A stretch of 64,000 bases of DNA from Pseudarthrobacter sulfonivorans (GTDB taxonomy: Bacteria; Actinomycetota; Actinomycetes; Actinomycetales; Micrococcaceae), in contig NZ_CP013747.1 in assembly GCF_001484605.1 (NCBI RefSeq), positions 3,596,001 to 3,660,000 of the forward strand, read 5' to 3'. The translations under genes and the position numbers were made by a program. Positions 51,428 through 59,937 of the stretch are shown here, piece by piece. The notes below the pieces were generated by a model. The model was given only the letters and a program-made list of their open reading frames with translations, made no database searches and had not been told where the DNA came from. Position 1 is the stretch's first letter; every line of letters starts with the position of its first letter.

Positions 51428-52630
51428 TTAGTCCGGAACCGCGAGCTCCAGGTCCAGGGTGTTCTTTTCCACGTAGTCGAGGGCGCACCGCACGGCTCCC
51501 ACGGTCACGATTGAATCTCCCAAGGGCGAGACCGCCACCCGCGGGGGAGTGACGGTGTACTTGGTCAGGTGCCTGGCGATCGGCTCAAGCAGCACGCCGG
51601 CGGAGTTCGCCACGGCCCCGCCAATGACCACGAGTTCGGGGTTGATCATGGTGGCGACGGCCCCGATGATCCGGGCCATCCTGTCGGCCAGCCGTTCAAG
51701 GATCTTCAGCGCCACGGCATCTCCGTCGGCGGCAGCCGCGAAGACCTGCTCCGCCTCGACTCCTTCGGCGGCAAACTCCCGGAGGGATGTTTTGGCCTTG
51801 CCGGCAAGGGCGTCAGCCGCCCACGTCCTTGCCAATGCGGCGATGCCGTAGGTATCTCCCACACCCTCCACCATGTCGAGGAAGGCGAGCTCGCCGGCGC
51901 CTCCGCCCCGGCCGTGCAGCAGCCGCCCGCCGTCGATCACGCCCGAGCCGAGGCGCTCGCTGGCGAGGATGACCACGACGTCGTCCACGCCGGCAGCGGC
52001 ACCCCTCCAGCGGTCGCCGAGTGCGGCCAGGTTCGCGTCGTTCTCGAGCAGTACCGTCCAGCCCCGCCGATCCCGCAGGGCAGCCTTCAGGCCGACGTCG
52101 AACAGTCCCCAGAAGTGCTGCGTCACCAGGACCTCGCCGTTACGGTCCACTGGCGCCGCAATGCCGGCGCAGACGGCCAGGACGGAATCCGGCGAAGCGC
52201 CCACGCTGTGCAGTGCCATCATGGAGGTGCGGTCAATGACGGCGATGCGTTCCTCGGCCGGGATGTCTGCTTCCGCGAAGGGTTGGCTGGACCTGCCGAG
52301 GGCCTTTCCGCGAAGGTCGGACACCACCACGGTGGCCTTGGAGACACCCACGTCCATGCCCAGAACGTAGCCTGCGCGTTCGTTGAGTTCGAACCGCCGT
52401 GCCGGCCGGCCTTTCTGGTAGCCGCCGAAGGCCCGCTGGTTTTCCAGCTCCCGGATCCAGCCTCGGTGCATGAGGTCCTCGCACACGGATATGGCCGTGG
52501 CCCGGGTCAGTCCGGTGGCTTCCATAACGTCGGTGACCGTTACGGCCTGCGACGCGCGCATAAAATCCAGGACGGCTCCGGCACTCACGCGCCTGAGCAA
52601 CTGGGGCGTTGCGACGGAAATTTCGGACAT
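51428..52630 (-). CDS. ROK-family transcriptional regulator
   Basis: A 400-residue repressor. An N-terminal winged helix (LDFMRASQAVTVTDVMEATGLTRATAISV) is followed by a ROK sugar-kinase-like domain with the glycine-rich VLGMDVGVSKATVVV and VVIGGAVANSA. The ROK zinc motif CxCGxxGC is missing (RLLHGRGGGAGELAF in its place), so metal binding is probably lost. Divergent from the alpha-glucoside ABC operon, which it very likely controls. ATG 52630 is the normal start. Confidence 0.92.
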   Translation of the reverse strand: MSEISVATPQLLRRVSAGAVLDFMRASQAVTVTDVMEATGLTRATAISVCEDLMHRGWIRELENQRAFGGYQKGRPARRFELNERAGYVLGMDVGVSKATVVVSDLRGKALGRSSQPFAEADIPAEERIAVIDRTSMMALHSVGASPDSVLAVCAGIAAPVDRNGEVLVTQHFWGLFDVGLKAALRDRRGWTVLLENDANLAALGDRWRGAAAGVDDVVVILASERLGSGVIDGGRLLHGRGGGAGELAFLDMVEGVGDTYGIAALARTWAADALAGKAKTSLREFAAEGVEAEQVFAAAADGDAVALKILERLADRMARIIGAVATMINPELVVIGGAVANSAGVLLEPIARHLTKYTVTPPRVAVSPLGDSIVTVGAVRCALDYVEKNTLDLELAVPD

Positions 52631-52673
52631 GGTGTTGACCCCCTGTGTTCTGCACCACATAATACTTGAGAAA

Positions 52674-52683
52674 CTAAATTTAG
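52674..52683. promoter_or_regulatory. AT-rich palindrome in the ROK/ABC intergenic region
   Basis: CTAAATTTAG is a perfect 10-bp palindrome in an AT-rich stretch (52657-52700) between the ROK gene and the binding-protein operon; a likely operator half or whole site. Confidence 0.55.
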
Positions 52684-52779
52684 ATCCAAAATAAATAATG
52701 CTTGGCCGGTGGGTCGGACGTCCGCCGAGCCACCGGTCTTCTCCAAAATCCTTCATTCAGCCTTTGCAAAGGAGCAACA

Positions 52780-52854
52780 GTGAACCGCATCCCGAAGCAC
52801 TGCCCGCCCTCACCACAGTCCTCTCTCTCCCGTCCGTCTGCCCCCGCCCTGTGA
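52780..52854 (+). CDS. Possible 24-residue leader ORF before the binding-protein gene
   Basis: GTG 52780 has the best ribosome site of the operon (AAAGGAG, five bases upstream) and opens a 24-codon frame ending at TGA 52852-52854, which overlaps the binding-protein GTG (GTGA). It is either a real leader peptide giving translational coupling or the trace of a frameshift in the signal-peptide region. Confidence 0.4.
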   Translation: MNRIPKHCPPSPQSSLSRPSAPAL

Positions 52855-54152
52855 GCGGCACCGCGCGCGCAACACTGCCCAGCAGGCGCTCGCTGTTCCG
52901 GGCGGCCGGCCTGGCCGGAGCAACCGCCTTCCTTCCCCTCACCGGCTGCGCCGCCGGCGCAGGGCAGCAGGCCGGCGTCACAACCCTGCGGTTTATGCAG
53001 AACAAGCCCGAGGTGGTGGGGTACTTCAACCAGGTGATCAAGGACTTCGAAGCCCTGAACCCGGATCTCCGGGTCATCCAGGACTTCAATGAGGGCAACT
53101 TCGTCCCTGGCCTGGTCCGCAACGATCCGCCCGACGTCGTGACCCGGGGATTCGCGACCGAAACGGCTGAGTTCGTCCGGAAGGGAATCTTCGCAGACCT
53201 GTCGGGCCTTCCCGTGGCCAAGACTGTCGATCCGAAGTTCCAGGCCCTCATCAGTTCGTGGGGACAATACAAGGGGAACGAAACCAGCGCCCTGCCGTTC
53301 TCCATTGCTGCGGCCGGGGTCATCTACAACCGGGACATCTTCGCAGCGCACGGTGTGGCTGTTCCAACCACATGGGAGGCCTTCATCGCCGCGTGTGAGA
53401 CCTTCAAGGCAGCAGGCATCACACCGATCTACGGGACGTTCAAGGACGCCTGGACCCTTCGCCAGGGGGCCTTCGACTACGTCACCGGCGGAATGCTGGA
53501 CGTCGGGGGATTCTTCAGGGACCTGATGGCCAAGGGCGCCAACATCCCGCAGTCCGCCCCCGAGTCGTTCAGCAAACACTACCGCTCCTCGCTGCCAAAA
53601 ATCCTGCAGCTCGCGTCCTACTCGCAGAACGGGGCGGCCAGCAAGAACTACTCTGACGGAAATGCCGCCTTCGGCAAGGGCCAGGCCGCCATGTATCTGC
53701 AGGGGCCGTGGGCGCTCTCCCAGCTGGTTCAGGCCAACAAGGACATCAAGCTGGGCACTTTTCCGCTGCCGGTCACCAACGACCCGGACCAGACCAAGGT
53801 GCGCGTCAACGTGGACATGGCCCTCTCCATCACCCGGAACACGCGGAAAAGGGCCGCTGCGGAGAGGTTCCTCAACTACCTCCTGGAACCGTCCGTGGTC
53901 AACACGTACAACGAGAAGAACGCGGCGTTCTCTCCGCTGATAGGCGCCCCTGCCGTGAGCAACCCCCATCTCCACGGTGTTGCCGCCCACGTGGCCGAAG
54001 GCCGCTACTACCAGGGCGCCGGAACATACTTTCCGCCGTCGGTCCCCATGAACAACTACATTCAGTCCTTCGTCTTCAACAAGAACGGTGAACAGTTCCT
54101 GACCACGGTCGACGACGAATGGCGCCGCGTCGCCGAGCGGACAGCGGTCTGA
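52851..54152 (+). CDS. Extracellular solute-binding protein for alpha-glucosides (lipoprotein)
   Basis: A 433-residue family 1 binding protein of a sugar ABC transporter. It begins with a Tat-like signal (SRRSLFRAAGLAGATAFLP) and the lipobox LTGC, so it is anchored by lipid outside the membrane. Mature features FMQNKPEVVGYF, YNRDIFAAHGV and GPWALSQL are typical. GTG 52851 gives a sensible signal length; the frame is open upstream to 52698 but without a signal. Divergent from the ROK regulator and translationally linked to the permease downstream. Confidence 0.88.
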   Translation: MSGTARATLPSRRSLFRAAGLAGATAFLPLTGCAAGAGQQAGVTTLRFMQNKPEVVGYFNQVIKDFEALNPDLRVIQDFNEGNFVPGLVRNDPPDVVTRGFATETAEFVRKGIFADLSGLPVAKTVDPKFQALISSWGQYKGNETSALPFSIAAAGVIYNRDIFAAHGVAVPTTWEAFIAACETFKAAGITPIYGTFKDAWTLRQGAFDYVTGGMLDVGGFFRDLMAKGANIPQSAPESFSKHYRSSLPKILQLASYSQNGAASKNYSDGNAAFGKGQAAMYLQGPWALSQLVQANKDIKLGTFPLPVTNDPDQTKVRVNVDMALSITRNTRKRAAAERFLNYLLEPSVVNTYNEKNAAFSPLIGAPAVSNPHLHGVAAHVAEGRYYQGAGTYFPPSVPMNNYIQSFVFNKNGEQFLTTVDDEWRRVAERTAV

Positions 54153-54178
54153 TGCCCACCCCGATCCCAGGAGCCCCC

Positions 54179-55117
54179 ATGACCGCAACTGCCCTGCCGG
54201 CTGAGACAACGCCGGCCGCGCACAACGACCCCGCCCGTGCGCTCGCTGTCCGGTCCAAGCGCCGGATCGACCCCACCTACTACTGGATGGTGGTGCCGGT
54301 CCTTGCACTTTTCGCCTTCTTCATCACCCTGCCAGCGCTGGTTGGGGTGTTCTTCAGCCTCACCAACTACGCAGGCTACGGTGACTGGAAGTTCATCGGC
54401 CTGTCCAACTACGTCAACATCTTCAAGGACCCGGCAATCCTGCAGTCCTACATCTTCACGTTCGTCTTTGCCCTGACCACCACCGTGGTGGTCAATATCG
54501 TGGCCCTGGCGATCGCCCTTGGACTGAATGCGAAAATCAAGTGGCGAACCGGCATCCGCACCGTGTTCTTCATCCCCATGGTGCTCTCAGCCCTGGTGGT
54601 GTCGTTTGTCTTCAACTACCTGTTCTCCAACACCCTGCCGGTGCTCGCTGAACGGTTCGGCTTAACGCCGCTTGCCACCAGCATCCTGGCCAACGAAAAC
54701 CTCGCCTGGCTGGCCATTGTGCTGGTCACCGTGTGGCAGGCCGCGCCCGGAGCCACCATCATCTACCTCGCCGGGCTCCAGAGCGTGCCAGCGGAGGTCT
54801 ACGAAGCCGCGGACCTGGATGGTGCCGGCAGCTTCCGCCAGTTCCTGAGCCTCACACTGCCCCTCATCCTCGGTTATCTCGTCATCAATGTGATCCTCGG
54901 CTTCAAGGGATTCCTGGGGACCTACGAGATCATCGTGGGCCTCACCGGCGGCGGACCCGGCATGGCAACCCAGTCAGTGGCCATGCGCATCTTCTCCGGC
55001 TTCACGGGTGGCGACTATTCCTACCAGATGGCCAATGCGGTCATCTACTTCCTGATCACTTTGCTGATCTCCGTCATCCAGCTGCGCCTCATCCAGCGCC
55101 GGGGGGTATCACTGTAA
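54179..55117 (+). CDS. Sugar ABC permease, MalF type
   Basis: A 312-residue membrane component with six segments and the EAA loop EVYEAADLDGAGSFRQFLSLTLP that contacts the ATPase. ATG 54179 is preceded by AGGAG; ATG 54152, overlapping the previous stop, is less likely. It shares a TAATG overlap with the second permease. The ATPase (MsiK type) is not in this locus, as is usual in actinobacteria where one ATPase serves many sugar transporters. Confidence 0.92.
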   Translation: MTATALPAETTPAAHNDPARALAVRSKRRIDPTYYWMVVPVLALFAFFITLPALVGVFFSLTNYAGYGDWKFIGLSNYVNIFKDPAILQSYIFTFVFALTTTVVVNIVALAIALGLNAKIKWRTGIRTVFFIPMVLSALVVSFVFNYLFSNTLPVLAERFGLTPLATSILANENLAWLAIVLVTVWQAAPGATIIYLAGLQSVPAEVYEAADLDGAGSFRQFLSLTLPLILGYLVINVILGFKGFLGTYEIIVGLTGGGPGMATQSVAMRIFSGFTGGDYSYQMANAVIYFLITLLISVIQLRLIQRRGVSL

Positions 55118-56001
55118 TGACCTCATCAACTCTTCCGCAGCGCAGAATCCGCGTTCTCACAAACCGCCCGTCCGGCCGCGAGGGCTTCAAGATCAACTGG
55201 TGGCTCACCGCCCTCATGCTCGTGGCATCCCTGACTGTCTTGCTGCCGCTGTACTTCACCGTGGCCATGGCGCTGAAGTCACCGGACCAGATCGGCACCG
55301 GGACCGGGCTTGCCTGGCCGAACCCGCTTAACTGGGAGAACTTCGCAGCTGCCTACGTGGCCACGAACTTCCCTCGGGCCTTTATGTCCACGGCATTCGT
55401 CACCGTCTTCAGCGTCCTCGGCTCGCTGGCCTGCAGCTCGCTGGTTGCCTACGCCATCGCACGGAACTGGAACCACCGGTTCTTCCGCGGCTCCTTTGTG
55501 TACCTTCTGTCCGCCATGTTCATTCCGTTCCCGGTGATCATCCTGCCGCTGATCAAGCAGACTGCATTGCTCGGCCTGGACAACCCGGCCGGCGTCGTCT
55601 TCCTGCACGTGCTGGGCGGAATCTCGTTCAACGCGCTGCTGTACATCGCGTTCGTCCGCTCCATCCCGGTGGAGCTGGAGGAATCGGCCCGGATGGACGG
55701 TGCCACCACCTGGCAGGTGTTCCGCAAGATCATTTTCCCGCTGCTGGCCCCCATGAACGCCACGGTGGGCATCTTCGCCTTCCTTGGCTCGTGGAACGAC
55801 TTCCTGCTGCCGCAGATGATGATCGCCGACCCGGCCCTGCAGACCCTCCCCGTGGTCCAAATGCTGTTCCAGGGCGAGTTCAACACCAACTACAGCCTCG
55901 CGTTCGCGTCCTACCTGATGGCCATGGCACCCACACTGGTGGTTTACATCCTGGCCCAACGTTGGGTACTGTCCGGAGTCATGCGCGGGGCCGTTAAATA
56001 G
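55117..56001 (+). CDS. Sugar ABC permease, MalG type
   Basis: A 294-residue partner permease. EAA loop ELEESARMDGATTWQVFRKII is present and the C terminus ends in LSGVMRGAVK, the usual MalG-type end. The start ATG overlaps the MalF-type stop (TAATG). Confidence 0.93.
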   Translation: MTSSTLPQRRIRVLTNRPSGREGFKINWWLTALMLVASLTVLLPLYFTVAMALKSPDQIGTGTGLAWPNPLNWENFAAAYVATNFPRAFMSTAFVTVFSVLGSLACSSLVAYAIARNWNHRFFRGSFVYLLSAMFIPFPVIILPLIKQTALLGLDNPAGVVFLHVLGGISFNALLYIAFVRSIPVELEESARMDGATTWQVFRKIIFPLLAPMNATVGIFAFLGSWNDFLLPQMMIADPALQTLPVVQMLFQGEFNTNYSLAFASYLMAMAPTLVVYILAQRWVLSGVMRGAVK

Positions 56002-56054
56002 CCAGACTTATCCACCCAGCAAGAACAACCCAAACAAGAGAAAAGGATCATCCT

Positions 56055-57767
56055 TTGTCCACCACTGCCACGCTGGCAACCCTGTCCGATTCCGACCGTC
56101 TGGCCGATCCCAACTGGTGGCGCCAGGCCGCGGTCTACCAGATCTATCCGCGCAGCTTCGCCGATTCAAACGGTGACGGCATGGGTGACATCAAGGGCAT
56201 CACGGCCAAGGTCCCTTACCTGAAGGAACTGGGGATCGACGCTGTGTGGCTCAGCCCTTTCTATCCGTCGGCCCTGGCCGACGGCGGCTACGATGTGGAC
56301 GACTACCGCGACGTGGACCCCAAGCTGGGCACGCTGGCGGACTTCGACGAGATGGCCAAGGCGCTGCACGCCGCCGGCATCAAGCTGATCGCCGACATCG
56401 TCCCCAACCACTCCTCGAACCGGCACGAATGGTTCAAGGAGGCGCTCGCCGCGCCGAAGGGTTCCGCCGCGCGTGAGCGATACATCTTCCGTGACGGCAA
56501 AGGACCCAACGGCGAATTCCCGCCGTCGGACTGGGACTCCGTCTTCGGCGGACCGGCCTGGGAACGCATCACCGAGCCGGACGGCACCCCCGGCCAGTGG
56601 TACATGCACATCTTTGCCAAGGAACAGCCGGACCTGAACTGGTCCAGCCGGGAGGTCCGCGACGACTTCCTCAAGACCTTGCGCTTCTGGTCCGACCGCG
56701 GCGTCGACGGCTTCCGCGTGGACGTGGCCCATGCCCTCACCAAGGATCTCACCGAGCCGCTGCTCTCGAAGCTGGAGCTGACCGAGGCCAACTCGGGGAC
56801 GGACGGGTTCGACGACGGTTCGCACCCCTTCTGGGACCGGGACGACGTCCACGACATCTACGTCGAATGGCGCGAAGTCTTCAACGAATACCACCCGCCC
56901 CGCACCGCCGTCGCCGAAGCATGGGTGCACGCTACCCGCCGTGCCCGCTACGCCAGCCCTGAGGGCCTGGGCCAGGCCTTCAACTTCGACCTGCTGCAGG
57001 CCGACTTCGATGCCGAGGATTTCCGCGAAATCATCACCCGCAACCTCGCCGAAGCCGCCGCGACCGGCGCGTCCTCCACCTGGGTTTTCTCCAACCACGA
57101 CGTCGTCCGGCATGCCACGCGCTATGGCCTGCCCAAGGCGTCCAAGGGGAAGAAGCACGCCAAGGGACAGGACGGGAAAGGCTGGCTGCTGGCCGGCGGC
57201 CCCAAGGAGGAACTCGACGTGGACCTTGGCGAGCGCCGTGCCCGCGCCGCCACCCTGCTGATGCTCGCTGTGCCCGGCTCGGCCTACCTGTACCAGGGCG
57301 AGGAACTGGGCCTGCAGGAAGTGGCGGAGATTCCGGACTCCGAGCGCCAGGATCCCGCGTTCTTCCGGAACAGGGGCGTTGAGGTGGGCCGTGATGGCTG
57401 CCGGGTGCCCCTGCCCTGGAAGGTTGAAGGGACCTCCTTCGGCTTTGGCGACGGCGGCGCGCACCTGCCGCAGCCGGACTGGTTCAGCAAGTACGCGGTG
57501 GAGGCACAGGACGGCACCGAGAACTCCACCCTGGAGCTGTACCGCGCGGCCCTGAAGCTGCGCCGCGAACTGCAGGCCGGCGAGGAGCTGGAGTGGGTGG
57601 AGACCGGCAACCCGGAGGTCCTGCACTTCCGCCGCCCCGGTAGCTGGCAGTCCGTTACCAACTTCGGGGACACCGCCGTCGAGCTGCCGGCAGGTACCGT
57701 CCTGGTCAGCAGCGCCCCGCTGGTGGACGGCAAACTGGGCGCCAACAGCACCGCCTGGCTGCGCTGA
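56055..57767 (+). CDS. GH13 alpha-glucosidase
   Basis: A 570-residue alpha-amylase-family enzyme acting on alpha-glucosides inside the cell. The opening YQIYPRSFADSNGDGMGDIKGI is typical of the oligo-1,6-glucosidase/alpha-glucosidase subfamilies. The nucleophile is Asp223 (GFRVDVAH), the acid/base Glu288 (AVAEAW) and the transition-state Asp349 (FSNHD). Signal peptide absent. The start is TTG with AAAGGA upstream. With the transporter it forms an uptake and cleavage unit for maltose-, isomaltose- or trehalose-like sugars. Confidence 0.93.
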   Translation: MSTTATLATLSDSDRLADPNWWRQAAVYQIYPRSFADSNGDGMGDIKGITAKVPYLKELGIDAVWLSPFYPSALADGGYDVDDYRDVDPKLGTLADFDEMAKALHAAGIKLIADIVPNHSSNRHEWFKEALAAPKGSAARERYIFRDGKGPNGEFPPSDWDSVFGGPAWERITEPDGTPGQWYMHIFAKEQPDLNWSSREVRDDFLKTLRFWSDRGVDGFRVDVAHALTKDLTEPLLSKLELTEANSGTDGFDDGSHPFWDRDDVHDIYVEWREVFNEYHPPRTAVAEAWVHATRRARYASPEGLGQAFNFDLLQADFDAEDFREIITRNLAEAAATGASSTWVFSNHDVVRHATRYGLPKASKGKKHAKGQDGKGWLLAGGPKEELDVDLGERRARAATLLMLAVPGSAYLYQGEELGLQEVAEIPDSERQDPAFFRNRGVEVGRDGCRVPLPWKVEGTSFGFGDGGAHLPQPDWFSKYAVEAQDGTENSTLELYRAALKLRRELQAGEELEWVETGNPEVLHFRRPGSWQSVTNFGDTAVELPAGTVLVSSAPLVDGKLGANSTAWLR

Positions 57768-57783
57768 CATAACTCAATATCAA

Positions 57784-57819
57784 ACAGGTGGCGGGGCCCT
57801 GCCGGGCCCCGCCACCTGT
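57784..57819 (+). terminator. Hairpin after the GH13 gene
   Basis: Perfect 16-bp arms (57784-57799, 57804-57819; ACAGGTGGCGGGGCCC and complement). No T-run follows, so termination would be by a strong stem only. Confidence 0.75.
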
Positions 57820-57851
57820 GTGTCTGCCCCGGCTCATGAAAGAGTGAAGCA

Positions 57852-58820
57852 ATGACTGTACACAACGTTCCATCCTCCGCGCAGGAACTCATCTACGGCT
57901 GCATGGGCCTGGGCGGCAGCTGGTCCGATGAACCGCATGACGTGCAGCATGTTGACGAGGCCGCTGCCGCCATCGAGGCCGCGCTGGACGCCGGCATCAC
58001 GCTGTTCGATCACGCGGACATCTACCGCGGCGGCAAGTCCGAGGCGGTGTTCGGCGAAGTCCTTACGTCAACGCCGGGCCTGCGCGACCGGATCCGGCTG
58101 CAGACCAAGTGCGGGATCCGGCTCCGCGAACGCGGGCTGGCCACACACTATGACCTCAGCCGGGAATCCATCCTGGAACGCGTGGACGGCAGCCTGAAGA
58201 GGCTGCGGACGGACTACGTGGACGTCCTCCTGCTGCACCGCCCGGATCCCCTGACGGACCTGGCGGAGGTGGCGGCCGCCGTCGGGCAACTGCTGGCCGA
58301 CGGCAAGGTTCGGGCGCTTGGGGTGTCCAACATGTCCGGCGCGCAGATCAAGGCGTTGCAGGAGCGGCTGGAGGTGCCCGTGGTGGCCAACCAGCTGGAG
58401 ATGAGCCTGCTGAAGCGGGCCTGGCTGGAGAGCCAGGTCCTGGTGAACCATCCGGAGTCGCTGGACTACAGCTTCCCGCACGGGACCCTGGAGTACTGCA
58501 GCAGCAACGGCGTTACCGTGCAGGCTTACGGCGCGCTGGCGCAGGGGTTGTACACAGGGGCAGTTCCGGAAAACCCGACGGCGGCGGAGACTGCCGCGGC
58601 CGCGATGGTTGCGGAGCTTGCCGGTCAATACGGCACCACGGGGGAGGCCGTCCTCCTGGGGTGGCTGATGAAGCATCCGGCCGGCATTGCGCCCGTGATC
58701 GGCACCGTGAATCCGGCGAGAATCGCCGCCTGCGCGGACGCCGCCCGCGTGGCGGAGGCCATGACCCGGGCCGACTGGTACGGACTGTGGATCGCAGCAA
58801 GGGGCAGCACCCTCCCCTGA
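57852..58820 (+). CDS. Aldo/keto reductase (YdhF-like)
   Basis: A 322-residue (alpha/beta)8 NADPH oxidoreductase. The catalytic tetrad is in order: Asp/Tyr in DHADIYRGG, Lys in QTKCG, His in LLHRPDP. Downstream VSNMSGAQI and VIGTVNPARI fit the NADPH site. It lies 85 bp after the glucosidase terminator-like hairpin and may be independent of it; substrate unknown. Confidence 0.9.
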   Translation: MTVHNVPSSAQELIYGCMGLGGSWSDEPHDVQHVDEAAAAIEAALDAGITLFDHADIYRGGKSEAVFGEVLTSTPGLRDRIRLQTKCGIRLRERGLATHYDLSRESILERVDGSLKRLRTDYVDVLLLHRPDPLTDLAEVAAAVGQLLADGKVRALGVSNMSGAQIKALQERLEVPVVANQLEMSLLKRAWLESQVLVNHPESLDYSFPHGTLEYCSSNGVTVQAYGALAQGLYTGAVPENPTAAETAAAAMVAELAGQYGTTGEAVLLGWLMKHPAGIAPVIGTVNPARIAACADAARVAEAMTRADWYGLWIAARGSTLP

Positions 58821-58822
58821 GG

Positions 58823-58901
58823 GTGGTCCCGGTGATCGAGCCTGTGGTCCCGGTGATCGAGCCTGTCGAGATCCAGAGTGGGCCCGGGCTCGATCACCGG
58901 G
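58823..58901. repeat. REP-like element: tandem repeat plus inverted arm
   Basis: A 21-bp unit is duplicated head to tail without change (58823-58843, 58844-58864), and 58887-58901 is the inverted complement of the CCCGGTGATCGAGCC core. The TGATCGAGCCTGTCGAGA phrase resembles interspersed repeats common in Micrococcales genomes; that parallel is from memory. Confidence 0.85.
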
Positions 58902-58960
58902 CGCAGCCTTACGCGCTGGCCACGACGTCGTCGGTGCTGCGTGCGGCGGTGCCCGGCTGT

Positions 58961-59485
58961 TCAGAGGATGGGGGAGCGGCGTTCGATCAGGACTGTGTCG
59001 CGCCACTGTCCAGTGAGCGGTCCGTTGGTCATCCGGGCGATACGGTGTCTCCGCCCGACGACGGTGTAGCCGTTGGCGAGGTGGAGCTTGAGACTGGCTT
59101 CGTTCTCGGGAAAGACACTGGCTTGGATGGTCCAGATCCCGCCAGCCTCGGTGGATTCTGCCAAGGCCCGCAGCAGCGCTGCCCCGACGCCGAGGCCGCG
59201 TGCTTGGGCCGCGACGTAAACGGAGTGTTCCACCACGCCCGAGTACACGGGGCGGGTGGAAACCGGGGAAACAGCAGCCCAACCAAGGATCCCGCGCACA
59301 GCTTCCTCGGCGACGAGCCGGTGGCGGGGGAGTCGTGAGGTGTTGAATTGTTCCCAGCCGGGCGCTTCCGTTTCGAACGTGGCGTGACCGGTGGCGATTC
59401 CTTCAGCGTAGATCCGGTGGACGGCCGGCCAATCATCATCGCGCATGAGGCGTGTGGTTACGATGGACGGTTCAGGCACGATCAC
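58961..59485 (-). CDS. GNAT N-acetyltransferase, phosphinothricin/arsinothricin type
   Basis: A 174-residue acetyltransferase. The acetyl-CoA motif is ARGLGVGAALL (near 93-103) and the phosphinothricin-acetyltransferase look (RDDDWPAVHRIYAEGI; YTVVGRRHRIARM) is clear. GTG start forms a GTGA overlap with the ArsR stop, so it is co-transcribed with an arsenic regulator. In such context the likely role is ArsN-type detoxification of arsinothricin or related compounds by N-acetylation. Confidence 0.85.
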   Translation of the reverse strand: MIVPEPSIVTTRLMRDDDWPAVHRIYAEGIATGHATFETEAPGWEQFNTSRLPRHRLVAEEAVRGILGWAAVSPVSTRPVYSGVVEHSVYVAAQARGLGVGAALLRALAESTEAGGIWTIQASVFPENEASLKLHLANGYTVVGRRHRIARMTNGPLTGQWRDTVLIERRSPIL

Positions 59486-59832
59486 AGCGCCGCCAGGAGT
59501 CCGGCTGTCCGCTCCAAGGCCCCGGGAACCAGGGAGTAATAGGCCCAGGTTCCGCGCTTTTCGCGGTGCAGCAGACCGGCGTCCACCAGGATTTTCAGGT
59601 GGTGGGAGACCGTGGGCTGGCCCAGGTCCAGCGGGTCGGTCAGGTCGCAGACGCAGGATTCACCGGAGGATTCGGCCTTGACAATGGACAGCAGCCGCAG
59701 CCGGTTCGGGTCGGCCAGGGCTTTGAAGACCAGGGCCTTCTGCTTGGCCTCTTCTGCGCCAAGGGCGGGCTGTCCTGCCGGGGTGCAGCAAGCTTCGTCC
59801 GTGATCGGATCGAGAACGGGCAGCGTTTTCAT
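59482..59832 (-). CDS. arsR: ArsR-family arsenic-responsive repressor
   Basis: A 116-residue winged-helix repressor. The sensor pair Cys60-x-Cys62 lies in SCVCDLTDPL, the classical As(III)-binding helix site, and helix-turn-helix follows as QPTVSHHLKILVDAGLL. An extra Cys15-Cys16 (EACCTPAG) near the N terminus is unusual and may add a third thiol. The promoter has TTGATG and ATAATG with a 17-base gap and the -10 ends five bases before the ATG, so the transcript is nearly leaderless; an ArsR-type operator lies within it. Confidence 0.92.
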   Translation of the reverse strand: MKTLPVLDPITDEACCTPAGQPALGAEEAKQKALVFKALADPNRLRLLSIVKAESSGESCVCDLTDPLDLGQPTVSHHLKILVDAGLLHREKRGTWAYYSLVPGALERTAGLLAAL

Positions 59833-59837
59833 GTACC

Positions 59838-59867
59838 CATTATGCCCGAATATTGACCGCCATCAAT
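59838..59867 (-). promoter_or_regulatory. arsR promoter with operator
   Basis: Minus-strand -35 TTGATG (59861-59866) and -10 ATAATG (59838-59843), spacing 17. The operator ATTGA-N6-TCAAT (59852-59867) overlaps the -35 and spacer. Same arms and spacing recur upstream of the arsC gene. Confidence 0.8.
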
Positions 59868-59937
59868 GTATGGGGCTTTGCGTTCGACGACGGTCTGGCA
59901 GCACTGCAACAGCCGGGCCGTCGTGGCCTGCTAAGTG

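Noticed and set aside
52698..52850. Binding-protein start at 52698 or further upstream
   Set aside because: The extension has no signal peptide look and runs through the ribosome site at 52772; GTG 52851 gives a proper Tat/lipoprotein signal.
56166..57770. 534-residue minus-strand frame opposite the GH13 gene
   Set aside because: Complete antisense of a conserved enzyme with all catalytic residues on the other strand.
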